This document shows, piece by piece, positions 34,870 through 42,835 of a stretch of 64,000 nucleotides of DNA. The notes beneath the pieces were generated by a model. It worked only from the letters and a program-made list of their open reading frames with translations. It did not search any database and was not told where the DNA came from. The stretch lies in contig CALRPY020000001.1 in NCBI GenBank assembly GCA_943370145.1, positions 233,031-297,030 of the forward strand. Reading direction: 5' to 3'. Source of the stretch: Ga0077536 sp943370145 (GTDB taxonomy: Bacteria > Pseudomonadota > Gammaproteobacteria > Ga0077536). Position numbers and translations under genes: made by a program. Each line of letters begins with the position of its first letter. The stretch's first letter is position 1.

Positions 34870-36258
34870 TCACACACCTTCACCGAACTGGCGTAGCTCC
34901 CAGTCGGTGACGGTGCGCGCGAGCTCGTCGATTTCCCATTCGCGACTCAGCGCATAGGCGTCGACGAAGAGATCGCCGAACGTCTCGCGCGCGAATGCGG
35001 ACTCCCGCCAGGCGGCAATAGCCGCGGCGAATTCCAGCGGGAACGCCGGCCCGCGCGGCGCATCCGTCGCCGCGGCGTCGCCGTCGACCGGCGGGCTCGG
35101 TGCGATCTCGAGTTCGATGCCCCGCCGCCCCGCCGCCAGCACGGCGGCCAGGGCGAGATGGGGATTCAGATCCGCGCCCGGCACGCGGAACTCGATGCGC
35201 GCGAGCTCGGGATTCGCCGTCACGATCCTGCTCGCGCAGGTCTTGTTGTCATGGCCCCAGCTGTTCGTGCGCGGCGCGAAACCGTCGCCGCGGAAACGCT
35301 TGTAGGAATTCAGGTGCGGCAGGTGCAGCAGCAGCAGCCCCGGCGTGTAACGCTGCAGGCCACCGATGAAACCGCGCAGCGCCGGATCGCAGGCGCCACC
35401 CGGCGCGTGGAAGACCGGCCGGTCATCCGCCAGTGCGCGCAGGGAGACATTGAGATGGCCACCCGCCGATTCGAACGGCGTCGCAAGCTGCGCCATGAAG
35501 ACCGCGAGGGCCCCATGCCGCCGGGCGACGATCTTCGCGAGGGCCTTGAAGAGCCCCGCGTGATCGGCCGCGGCAAGTCCGTCGCTGACACCGAGGGCGA
35601 CCTCGAGCAGGCCGCTGAATTCCGCGTGCAGGCTGTGCACCGGGATACGGCAGGCCACGGCGGCGGCGCGCGTCGCATCGAACAGCGGCGCGGCCAGTGC
35701 CTGGTCGACGTACGAATACATGCGCTCGAGCGCGGGATGCCGCTCGAGCGCCGCGGGGACCTTCGCGCGCAGGCTTGCCGGCGTTTCGAGCAGTACGTGG
35801 TATTCCAGTTCGAACGCGGCGCGGCAGCCGAAACCGAGCCGCGCAAGCGCGTCCAGTTCCCGCCGCAGGATCGCGCGCGGGCAGCAGGACGCGAATTCGC
35901 CGTGCAGTTCGCCCAGCACCAGCAGGCCCGGCGCACCGTCCGTATAGGGGTCGGGCCGCACGGACCACGGATCCGGTTGCAGCCAGGCATCACGATAGCC
36001 GTTTGCCGGGTCGTGGAAGTGCCCGGTGAGCATGGGGCGCTCCGCGGTGTCGGTTGCGAAAATCGCGCTGGTCAGCGGCAGGCCGTCACGCAGCGCCCGC
36101 GCCAGGCTGTCGACCGGATATTGCGTCGCGCGCAGGCGACCATTCCAGTCGAAGCAGCCGAAGGAGACTCGTGCCGCGCCGGCCGCAGTCGCGTTCGCGA
36201 GGACGGCGGCGATTGCGCGTTCGGGATCGGACGCGTGCGCCACGCTCGGACCGTTCAC
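34870..36258 (-). CDS. glutamine synthetase-like gamma-glutamyl ligase (PuuA/GlnA3 type)
   Basis: A 462-residue glutamine-synthetase-fold ligase, close in length to PuuA (gamma-glutamylputrescine synthetase). Metal-site segments are FELEYHVL (E-x-E) and HAEFSGLLEVAL; the ATP-site histidine region is GGHLNVSL instead of the canonical HVHQSL, and NSYKRFRGDGFAPRTNSWGH resembles the PuuA group more than GlnA. It probably joins glutamate to an amine other than ammonia. Start is taken as GTG 36258, 17 bp after the upstream stop; the longer frame overlaps that gene. No adenylylation-site tyrosine region is evident. Confidence 0.75.
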   Translation of the reverse strand: MNGPSVAHASDPERAIAAVLANATAAGAARVSFGCFDWNGRLRATQYPVDSLARALRDGLPLTSAIFATDTAERPMLTGHFHDPANGYRDAWLQPDPWSVRPDPYTDGAPGLLVLGELHGEFASCCPRAILRRELDALARLGFGCRAAFELEYHVLLETPASLRAKVPAALERHPALERMYSYVDQALAAPLFDATRAAAVACRIPVHSLHAEFSGLLEVALGVSDGLAAADHAGLFKALAKIVARRHGALAVFMAQLATPFESAGGHLNVSLRALADDRPVFHAPGGACDPALRGFIGGLQRYTPGLLLLHLPHLNSYKRFRGDGFAPRTNSWGHDNKTCASRIVTANPELARIEFRVPGADLNPHLALAAVLAAGRRGIELEIAPSPPVDGDAAATDAPRGPAFPLEFAAAIAAWRESAFARETFGDLFVDAYALSREWEIDELARTVTDWELRQFGEGV

Positions 36259-36275
36259 GGGCTGCTTCAGCGGCG

Positions 36276-37673
36276 CTATCGCAGCGGAAACACCTTGCCG
36301 GGATTGAGGATCCCGTTCGGATCGAGCGCGGACTTCAGGCGACGCATCAGCGCAATCTCGGTGTCGCTGCGCGACAGCGGCAGGTAGTCGAGCTTCTCGG
36401 TGCCGATGCCGTGTTCGGCCGACACCGAGCCACCGACCGGCTGCAGGGGCTCGTAGACGCACGCGTTGACGCGCCGGTGATCCTCGAGGTTTGCAGAGCC
36501 GACGGCAATCGCGAAGTGGATGTTGCCGTCCCCGATGTGACCCAGCGTGAAGCAGTGATGATCGGGATAGGTCTCGGCAAGGCGACGCTTGACCTCCTTG
36601 ACGTAGGCGTCCATGTCGCGGATCGCGAGGCTCACGTCGTAGAGGAAGGCCGGCCCGTAGCGGAAGAACTGGTCGACCGAATCGCGGATACGCCACATCG
36701 CGCGGCGATCGCCCTCCGACTTCGCGACCGCCGCGTCGGCGACGAGCCCCTGCTCCAGCGCTTCCATCATCACCGCCTCGAAACGCTCGGCGTCGTTCGC
36801 GTGCCCGGTGCCCAGCGCCTCGCACAGCACGAAGTGCTCGTGCTCGAGCGGCACGGGCCGCGCGTTGGTCGCCGGCGGGGTTGTGACGAGTTCATAGTAG
36901 TCGCGCCACATCACTTCGAAGGAACACAGCGCGCCGCCCATCGAGCGGTCGATATGGCGCAGGAAGGACGCGACCTGCGAGAAATCGTCGCAGGCGACGA
37001 ACGCCGTCTGCTGGCCCTGCGCCATCTCGCGCAGGCGGATGACGACGCGCGTCACGATGCCGAGCGTGCCCTCGCTGCCGATGAAAAGATGCTTCAGGTC
37101 GTAGCCCGCGTTGTTCTTGATCATCGTGTTCAACGAACTGACGATCGTGCCGTCCGCCAGGACCGCCTCGAGGCCAAGGACGTTCTCGCGCGTCATGCCG
37201 AAGCGGATGACGCGGTTGCCACCGGCATTGGTGGAGACGTTGCCGCCGATCTGGCAGGAGCCGCGCGCGCCGAGATCCATCGGAAACATCAGCCCGACCT
37301 TTTCCGCCTCCTGCTGCAGCTTCTCGAGCGGCACGCCGGCCTGGACCGTCATCGTGCGGCCCACCGCGTCGACCTCCTCGATCCGGTTCATGCGCTCCAG
37401 CGACAGCACCACGTCCGCTTCGGACCCGTTGCACCCCTGCACGAGGCCGGTGAGCCCGCCGTGTGGCACGACGGTCTGCCCGGCCTCGTTGCACAGGCGC
37501 AGCACCTCGGCCACTTCGGCGGTCGATGCCGGCCGCACGATGCAGGCGGCGCGCACCGGTTCCTGGCGCCAGACGTGGATCATGCGGGCCGACACGTCGG
37601 CCCCGGTGAGGATGCCGTTGGCTCCGACCACGGCGGTCAGGCGTTCGATCAGACTGAGCATGGGCGCGTTCAT
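36276..37673 (-). CDS. FAD-linked 2-hydroxyacid dehydrogenase (GlcD/D2HGDH family)
   Basis: A 465-residue VAO-type flavoprotein. The FAD-binding PCMH domain has VVPHGGLTGLVQGC, GSCQIGGNVSTNAGGNRVI and HLFIGSEGTLGIVT; the C-terminal cap domain has FTLGHIGDGNIHFAI, whose histidines are typical for D-lactate, glycolate or D-2-hydroxyglutarate dehydrogenases. It oxidises a D-2-hydroxyacid and passes electrons to quinone, ETF or cytochrome. ATG 37673 has GGAGC upstream. With the L-2-hydroxyacid oxidase at 39508 it gives the cell enzymes for both stereochemical series. Confidence 0.85.
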   Translation of the reverse strand: MNAPMLSLIERLTAVVGANGILTGADVSARMIHVWRQEPVRAACIVRPASTAEVAEVLRLCNEAGQTVVPHGGLTGLVQGCNGSEADVVLSLERMNRIEEVDAVGRTMTVQAGVPLEKLQQEAEKVGLMFPMDLGARGSCQIGGNVSTNAGGNRVIRFGMTRENVLGLEAVLADGTIVSSLNTMIKNNAGYDLKHLFIGSEGTLGIVTRVVIRLREMAQGQQTAFVACDDFSQVASFLRHIDRSMGGALCSFEVMWRDYYELVTTPPATNARPVPLEHEHFVLCEALGTGHANDAERFEAVMMEALEQGLVADAAVAKSEGDRRAMWRIRDSVDQFFRYGPAFLYDVSLAIRDMDAYVKEVKRRLAETYPDHHCFTLGHIGDGNIHFAIAVGSANLEDHRRVNACVYEPLQPVGGSVSAEHGIGTEKLDYLPLSRSDTEIALMRRLKSALDPNGILNPGKVFPLR

Positions 37674-37704
37674 GGGGTGCTCCGGGTTGCGGATGGCGCG
37701 GGTG

Positions 37705-38991
37705 TCAGCGCTGCGACTTCGCGAGCGCCTGGTCGATGTCCCACAGGATGTCGTCAGCGGTCTCGAGACCCACGGAGATCCGGATCATGTCCGGGCCGAC
37801 GCCGGCGGCGATCTGCTGCTCTTCTGACAACTGCCGGTGCGTCGTCGACGCGGGGTGGATCACGAGGGTCTTGGCATCGCCGACATTCGCGAGGTGGCTC
37901 AGGAACTGCACGTTCTCGATGAACGCAGCACCAGCGGCCAGCCCACCCTTGATGCCGAAAGACATGATCGAGCTCGCGCCGCGTGGATGGTACTTCAGCG
38001 CGCGTTCGTGGTAGCGGTCGCCCGGCAGGCTCGGGTAGCGCACCCAGCTGACGAGCGGGTGGGCCTGCAGGAAGGTCGCAACCTTCATCGCATTGTCACA
38101 GTGCCGCTCCATGCGCAGCGGCAGCGTCTCCAGCCCCTGCAGGAACAGGAACGAGTTGAAGGGGCTCAACGCGGGGCCCATCGTGCGCAGCGTCTCGACA
38201 CGCGCCTTCATCGTGAAGCCGAAGTCACCGAAGGTCTCGTAGAACTTCACGCCGTGATAGCCGTCGGACGGCTCCGTCATGCCGGGGAAGCGGCCGTTGT
38301 CCCAAGGGAATCTGCCGGACTCGACGAGCACACCGCCGATCGACGTGCCGTGACCGCCGATGAACTTCGTCGCCGAGTGCACGCAGATGTCGGCGCCCCA
38401 CTCCATCGGCCGGCACAGGAACGGCGTCGGGAAGGTGTTGTCGACGATGAGCGGCACGCCGTGCGCGTGCGCCACGTCGGCGACGGCCTCGATGTCGAGC
38501 ACGTTGATCAGCGGGTTGCCGAGCGCTTCGGCATAGACGGCCTTCGTCTTCGGGGTGATCGCCGCCGCAATCGCGTCGAGATCATCGAAGTCGACGAAGG
38601 TGGTCTGGATGCCGAGACGGCGGAAACTGACATCGAACTGCGAGTAGGTCCCGCCGTAGAGCGTCTTCGACGACACCAGGTGATCACCGGCCTCGAGCAG
38701 GGTCAGCAGGGCCACCATCTGGGCCGACAATCCCGAGGCCACCGCCACCGCGGCCCGGCCACCTTCGAGGGCCGCCATGCGTTCCTCGAACACCGCTGTC
38801 GTCGGGTTCGACAGCCGCGTGTAGATGTTGCCGAAGGTCTGCAGGTTGAACAGGCTCGCCGCATGCTCGGCGCTGTCGAACACGTAGGACGTGGTCTGAT
38901 AAATCGGCACCGCGCGCGCGCCGGTGGCGGCGTCAGGGATCTGGCCGGCGTGCAGGCACAGGGTTTCAAAACCAAATTTGCGGTCGGGCAT
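37705..38991 (-). CDS. metY: O-acetylhomoserine sulfhydrylase MetY
   Basis: A 428-residue PLP enzyme of the Cys/Met metabolism family. The Schiff-base lysine lies in VHSATKFIGGHGTSIGG; FGFETLCLHAGQIPDAATGA and YTRLSNPTTAVFEERMAALE are hallmarks of MetY. It makes homocysteine from O-acetylhomoserine and sulfide and, in several organisms, methionine from methanethiol. ATG 38991 has GGAG upstream. In a genome that also encodes methanethiol oxidase, H2S or methanethiol reassimilation is a reasonable link, but it is inference. Confidence 0.92.
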   Translation of the reverse strand: MPDRKFGFETLCLHAGQIPDAATGARAVPIYQTTSYVFDSAEHAASLFNLQTFGNIYTRLSNPTTAVFEERMAALEGGRAAVAVASGLSAQMVALLTLLEAGDHLVSSKTLYGGTYSQFDVSFRRLGIQTTFVDFDDLDAIAAAITPKTKAVYAEALGNPLINVLDIEAVADVAHAHGVPLIVDNTFPTPFLCRPMEWGADICVHSATKFIGGHGTSIGGVLVESGRFPWDNGRFPGMTEPSDGYHGVKFYETFGDFGFTMKARVETLRTMGPALSPFNSFLFLQGLETLPLRMERHCDNAMKVATFLQAHPLVSWVRYPSLPGDRYHERALKYHPRGASSIMSFGIKGGLAAGAAFIENVQFLSHLANVGDAKTLVIHPASTTHRQLSEEQQIAAGVGPDMIRISVGLETADDILWDIDQALAKSQR

Positions 38992-39044
38992 GGCAGGACT
39001 CCACAGCGGTCACCGGTCGCGCGGCGCGCCGGCGGCCGGACAAA

Positions 39045-39539
39045 TCAGTTGGCGACGTGGCGCGGGCGCTTGGCCGAGATCACTTTCGTGTTGACGCCGA
39101 CGAAATTCAGGCCGCCGAACAGGCGGGCGTGCTCGATCTTGACGCAGCGGTCGATCACGACGTCGAGCCCGGCATCGCGCGCAAGGCGCGCCGCCTCGTA
39201 GTTGATGACGCCGAGTTGCATCCACAGCACCTTCGCCTTGATCGCAATCGCGTCGGCGGCAATGGCCGGGATCTCGCTGCTGGCGCGGAAGCAGTCGACC
39301 ATGTCCACCGGCTCCGGGATGTCATGCAGGCTCGGATAGCACTTCTCGCCGAGCACCTCCTGGTACATCGGGTTGACCGGAATGACGCGGTAGCCGTGCT
39401 CCTGCATGTACTTGGCGGCGAAGTTGCTCGGGCGATGCCAGTTCGCGGACAGGCCGACCACCGCAATCGTGCGGCACTCGGCCAGGATCCGACGCAGCGT
39501 CGGGATATCAGTCTCGAATTCTTCGGCGATAGCGGACAT
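39045..39539 (-). CDS. CoA-binding domain protein (YccU-like)
   Basis: A 164-residue single-domain CoA-binding Rossmann protein. The nucleotide site is IAVVGLSANWHRPSNFAAKY, followed by YRVIPVNPMYQEVLGEKCYP and the late signature VIDRCVKIEHARL. Its exact function is unknown in this family; it resembles the CoA-binding half of succinyl-CoA ligase. ATG 39539 lies inside the 3' end of the upstream gene (32-bp overlap in another frame), so the two are translationally coupled. Confidence 0.88.
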   Translation of the reverse strand: MSAIAEEFETDIPTLRRILAECRTIAVVGLSANWHRPSNFAAKYMQEHGYRVIPVNPMYQEVLGEKCYPSLHDIPEPVDMVDCFRASSEIPAIAADAIAIKAKVLWMQLGVINYEAARLARDAGLDVVIDRCVKIEHARLFGGLNFVGVNTKVISAKRPRHVAN

Positions 39540-40713
39540 GGTTGCGGGTGATCTCCTTGACGTCGCGGCAGCCCAGCAGGGCCATGTCGCGCTCGACTTC
39601 ACTCTTCAGCAGGGACAGCGCCCGGTCGACACCGGCCTCCCCACCGGCACCGAGACCGAACAGGTAGCCGCGTCCGGTCATGCAGGCCTGGGCCCCGAGC
39701 GCGATCGCCTTGATGATGTCGGTGCCGCGGCGGATGCCGCCATCGACGATGACTTCGGCGCGCCCGTCGACGGCGGCGACGATTTCAGGCAGCAGGTCTA
39801 TCGGTGCCGGCACGTGATCGAGCTGGCGCCCGCCGTGGTTCGAGACGATGACGGCGGTCGCACCGATGTCGACCGCACGCTTCGCGTCGTCGGCGGTGAG
39901 GATGCCCTTGACCGCGAACGGGCCATTCCACTGCTCGACCATCAGGCGCGCATCGTCCCAGGTCACTGTGCGGTCGAACTGGGATGCGATATAGGACTGC
40001 AGCGTCTGCACGTCACCGCCGGCGTGCACGCGATGCGCGACGTTCGCGAGCGAGAACGGCGACGAGCTCACGTGGCACAGTGACCACAGCGGATGCAGCG
40101 CGAAGCTGAGCCAGCTCTTCATCGTGAGCGCAGGCGGCACGGTCATGCCCGTGCGCAGATCCCGTTCACGGTTGCCGGTCAGCGGCAGGTCGATGGTCAG
40201 GCACAGCGCGTGGTACTGCGCGGCGCGACAGCGCGCGATGAACTCGGTGGTGAGTCCGCGGTCCTTGAACACGTAGATCTGGAACCACTTCGGCCCCGCG
40301 CACTCGGCCGCGACTTCCTCGATCGAATGCGTGCCGACGGTCGACAGCGAATAGATGGTGCCGGCGCGCGCGGCGGCACGCGATACCGCCAGCTCGCCCT
40401 CCCAATGGAAGAGCCGCGACATGCCGGTCGGTGCGCAGATCAGCGGGAAGCTCACCGGCTGGCCGAGCACGGTCGTCGACGTGTCGATGCTCGAGATGTC
40501 GACGAGATTGCGCGGCAGGAGTTCAAGCTCGTCGAACGCGGATTCGTTGCGCGCCAGGGTGACTTCGTCATCGGCGGCACCGTCCATGTAATGGAACATG
40601 GGCGCGGGCAGGCGCCACCATGCAGCCTTGCGCAGGTCGGCGATGTTATGGCAGCGCTTCAGATGCCACGCGGAAACCCGCTTTTCGAGTGCGCGTAAGG
40701 ACGGCCAGGGCAT
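39508..40713 (-). CDS. FMN-dependent alpha-hydroxyacid oxidase/L-lactate dehydrogenase
   Basis: A 401-residue TIM-barrel flavoprotein of the LldD/glycolate oxidase family. The active-site signature VSNHGGRQLDHVPAPIDLLP holds the catalytic histidine, CAPTGMSRLFHWEGELAVSR is the N-terminal FMN region and VDGGIRRGTDIIKAIALGA binds phosphate. It oxidises an L-2-hydroxyacid such as lactate or mandelate, using quinone or O2. The C-terminus overlaps the CoA-binding gene. Start is ATG 40713. Confidence 0.9.
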   Translation of the reverse strand: MPWPSLRALEKRVSAWHLKRCHNIADLRKAAWWRLPAPMFHYMDGAADDEVTLARNESAFDELELLPRNLVDISSIDTSTTVLGQPVSFPLICAPTGMSRLFHWEGELAVSRAAARAGTIYSLSTVGTHSIEEVAAECAGPKWFQIYVFKDRGLTTEFIARCRAAQYHALCLTIDLPLTGNRERDLRTGMTVPPALTMKSWLSFALHPLWSLCHVSSSPFSLANVAHRVHAGGDVQTLQSYIASQFDRTVTWDDARLMVEQWNGPFAVKGILTADDAKRAVDIGATAVIVSNHGGRQLDHVPAPIDLLPEIVAAVDGRAEVIVDGGIRRGTDIIKAIALGAQACMTGRGYLFGLGAGGEAGVDRALSLLKSEVERDMALLGCRDVKEITRNHVRYRRRIRD

Positions 40714-40785
40714 GCGAATTCCGGGGCGTTTGAAGGCCTCAACGATAGCAGATGGGCGGCGCGATAGGCGAGCCGCCCCGCCCGG

Positions 40786-42570
40786 TCACAGCGCGGCGGC
40801 GTCGAGCCCGAACACGGCCTCCGAGCCGTGCACGATCTTGCGCTCGAGCATCGCCGCTTCCGGCAGCACCTGCAGCGCGTAGAAGCGGGCGGTTTCGATC
40901 TTCGCGGCGCTGAATTCCTCGTCCGGCCCCTGGCCCTGCAGGCACAACAGCGCGGACTGGCCGAGCAGCCATCCGCCGCACACCACGCCCCACAGCTCCA
41001 GGTAATGCACGGAGCCCGCGGCCGGCAGCCGCGGGTCCAGCGCGGCCGCGCCCAGGACCCAGGTCAGCGCGCCCTCGAGTGCGGCGATGCCCGCGTCGAG
41101 TTCGCGGCCGATGGTGCGTGCACGGGTGTCGTCGAATGCGGACAGCGCGGTCGCGACCGCCTTCATTTCGGCGATCAACTCGCGCGCGCCATGGCCACCG
41201 TCACGCTGGGTCTTGCGGCCCACCAGGTCCTGTGCCTGCACGCCGGTGGTGCCTTCGTAGATCGGCGTGATGCGCGAATCGCGCAGGTACTGCGCGGCGC
41301 CTGTCTCCTCGATGAAGCCCATGCCGCCATGGACCTGCACCCCCAGCGACGCGAGCTTCACGCTGGTTTCCGTGCTCCAGCCCTTGACGATGGGGGTCAG
41401 CAGGTCGCCGCGGCGCCGATAGTAGGCGCGACGCCCGGCGTCCGTTTCGCGGCCACCACGATCGAACGCGGCGCCGCACACGTAAGCCAGGGCGCGCATC
41501 GCCTCGGTCGTCGCGCGCATCGTCATCAGCATGCGGCGGACGTCGGCGTGCTCGACGATCGCCGGCACGCCCTGCCCCGTATAGCCGACCGGCTTGCCCT
41601 GCACGCGCTCCCGGGCATAGTGCAGCGCATGCTGGTAAGCGCGTTCGCCGATGGCGACACCCTCGAGACCCACGGCATGGCGTGCGTTGTTCATCATCGT
41701 GAACATGTATTCGAGGCCGCGATTCGGCTCGCCGATCAGGTAGCCGACCGCCCCGCCCTGCTCGCCGTAGGCCATCACGGCGGTCGGGCTGCCGTGGATA
41801 CCGAGCTTGTGCTCGATCGATACGCAGCGCACGTCGTTGCGCGCACCAAGGCTGCCGTCCGCGTTGACCAGGAACTTCGGCACGATGAACAGCGACAGGC
41901 CACGCGTGCCGGCCGGGGCGTCCTGCAGGCGTGCGAGCACGAGGTGGATGATGTTCTCGGTGAGGTCGTGCTCACCATAGGTGATGTAGATCTTCTGGCC
42001 GGAGATGAGGTAGTGGTCGCCGGCTGGCACCGCGCGCGTGCGCACGACGCTGAGATCGGAGCCCGCCTGCGGCTCGGTCAGGTTCATCGTGCCCGTCCAC
42101 TCGCCGGTGACCATACGTTCGAGGTAGGTCGCGCGCTGCGCATCGCTGCCGTGCACCTCGATGGCCTCGATCGCGCCCTGGGTGAGCATCGGGCCGAGCG
42201 CGAAGGACATGTTCGCCGAATTCCACATCTCGGCGACCGCGGTCGACACCAGCTTCGGGAGGCCCTGCCCGCCGTACGCCGGGTCGCACCCCACGCCGTT
42301 CCAGCCGCCGTCGACGAATGCGCGGTAGGCCTCGGGCCAGCCGGTCGCGGTGCGGACACCGTCACCGGTGTGGCGGGCGCCTTCGGTGTCGCCGATGCGG
42401 TTCAGCGGCGAGAGCACTTCGGTGGCAAGCTTGCCGGCCTCTTCGAGGACCGCGTCGACGACGTCGGGGCTTGCGTCTTCGTAACCCGGCAGTTGCGCAA
42501 CCTCGGCCAACGGGCCGAGCCGCTCGATCACGAACCGCATGTCTTTAAGAGGCGCGATGTAGTCGGACAT
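40786..42570 (-). CDS. acyl-CoA dehydrogenase, long DmdC-like subfamily
   Basis: A 594-residue acyl-CoA dehydrogenase with the extra C-terminal domain found in 3-methylmercaptopropionyl-CoA dehydrogenase (DmdC) and related enzymes. FAD segments MNLTEPQAGSDLSVVRT and IYITYGEHDLTENIIHLVL are typical, and the catalytic glutamate is E439 in IYEGTTGVQAQDLVGRK. It introduces an alpha,beta double bond using ETF. This subfamily is often over-annotated as DmdC, so the methylmercapto substrate is not proven. ATG 42570 has GGAG upstream. It starts the minus-strand run that continues to the thioesterase. Confidence 0.85.
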   Translation of the reverse strand: MSDYIAPLKDMRFVIERLGPLAEVAQLPGYEDASPDVVDAVLEEAGKLATEVLSPLNRIGDTEGARHTGDGVRTATGWPEAYRAFVDGGWNGVGCDPAYGGQGLPKLVSTAVAEMWNSANMSFALGPMLTQGAIEAIEVHGSDAQRATYLERMVTGEWTGTMNLTEPQAGSDLSVVRTRAVPAGDHYLISGQKIYITYGEHDLTENIIHLVLARLQDAPAGTRGLSLFIVPKFLVNADGSLGARNDVRCVSIEHKLGIHGSPTAVMAYGEQGGAVGYLIGEPNRGLEYMFTMMNNARHAVGLEGVAIGERAYQHALHYARERVQGKPVGYTGQGVPAIVEHADVRRMLMTMRATTEAMRALAYVCGAAFDRGGRETDAGRRAYYRRRGDLLTPIVKGWSTETSVKLASLGVQVHGGMGFIEETGAAQYLRDSRITPIYEGTTGVQAQDLVGRKTQRDGGHGARELIAEMKAVATALSAFDDTRARTIGRELDAGIAALEGALTWVLGAAALDPRLPAAGSVHYLELWGVVCGGWLLGQSALLCLQGQGPDEEFSAAKIETARFYALQVLPEAAMLERKIVHGSEAVFGLDAAAL

Positions 42571-42835
42571 CTTCCAGCTCCACGTTCAGGCGCGCCGGTC
42601 GTGGCCGGCGCATCGGATTCAAACTCAACCCTGCGATAGAGGCGCTACGCCGCGCCAAGCCCGTGCGATCACCGATGAGCGCACAAACGGACCGGTCGTG
42701 CTGGCGGTTTCCCCGGGCATCTGTGGTCGCGGCAGCGCCGCGACGGGCCGACCGGTGGGAGAGTCGCCCCGGCGACGGGCCGCACGGTCACGGCCCGCAG
42801 CGGACGCCGCCGCCGGCGCATGGCCGGCGCTTCGC
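42571..42835. other. 265-bp intergenic region with palindromic GC elements
   Basis: It holds the end of the cyclase message and the acyl-CoA dehydrogenase promoter region. CGGGCCG at 42776-42782 pairs with CGGCCCG at 42791-42797, and two GCCGGC copies near 42812-42828 lie close to the cyclase stop. I see no gene or T-tract terminator. Confidence 0.4.

Noticed and set aside
40786..42570. Calling the acyl-CoA dehydrogenase dmdC
   Set aside because: Length and motifs match the subfamily, but many members act on other substrates and no dmdA/B/D gene is visible.
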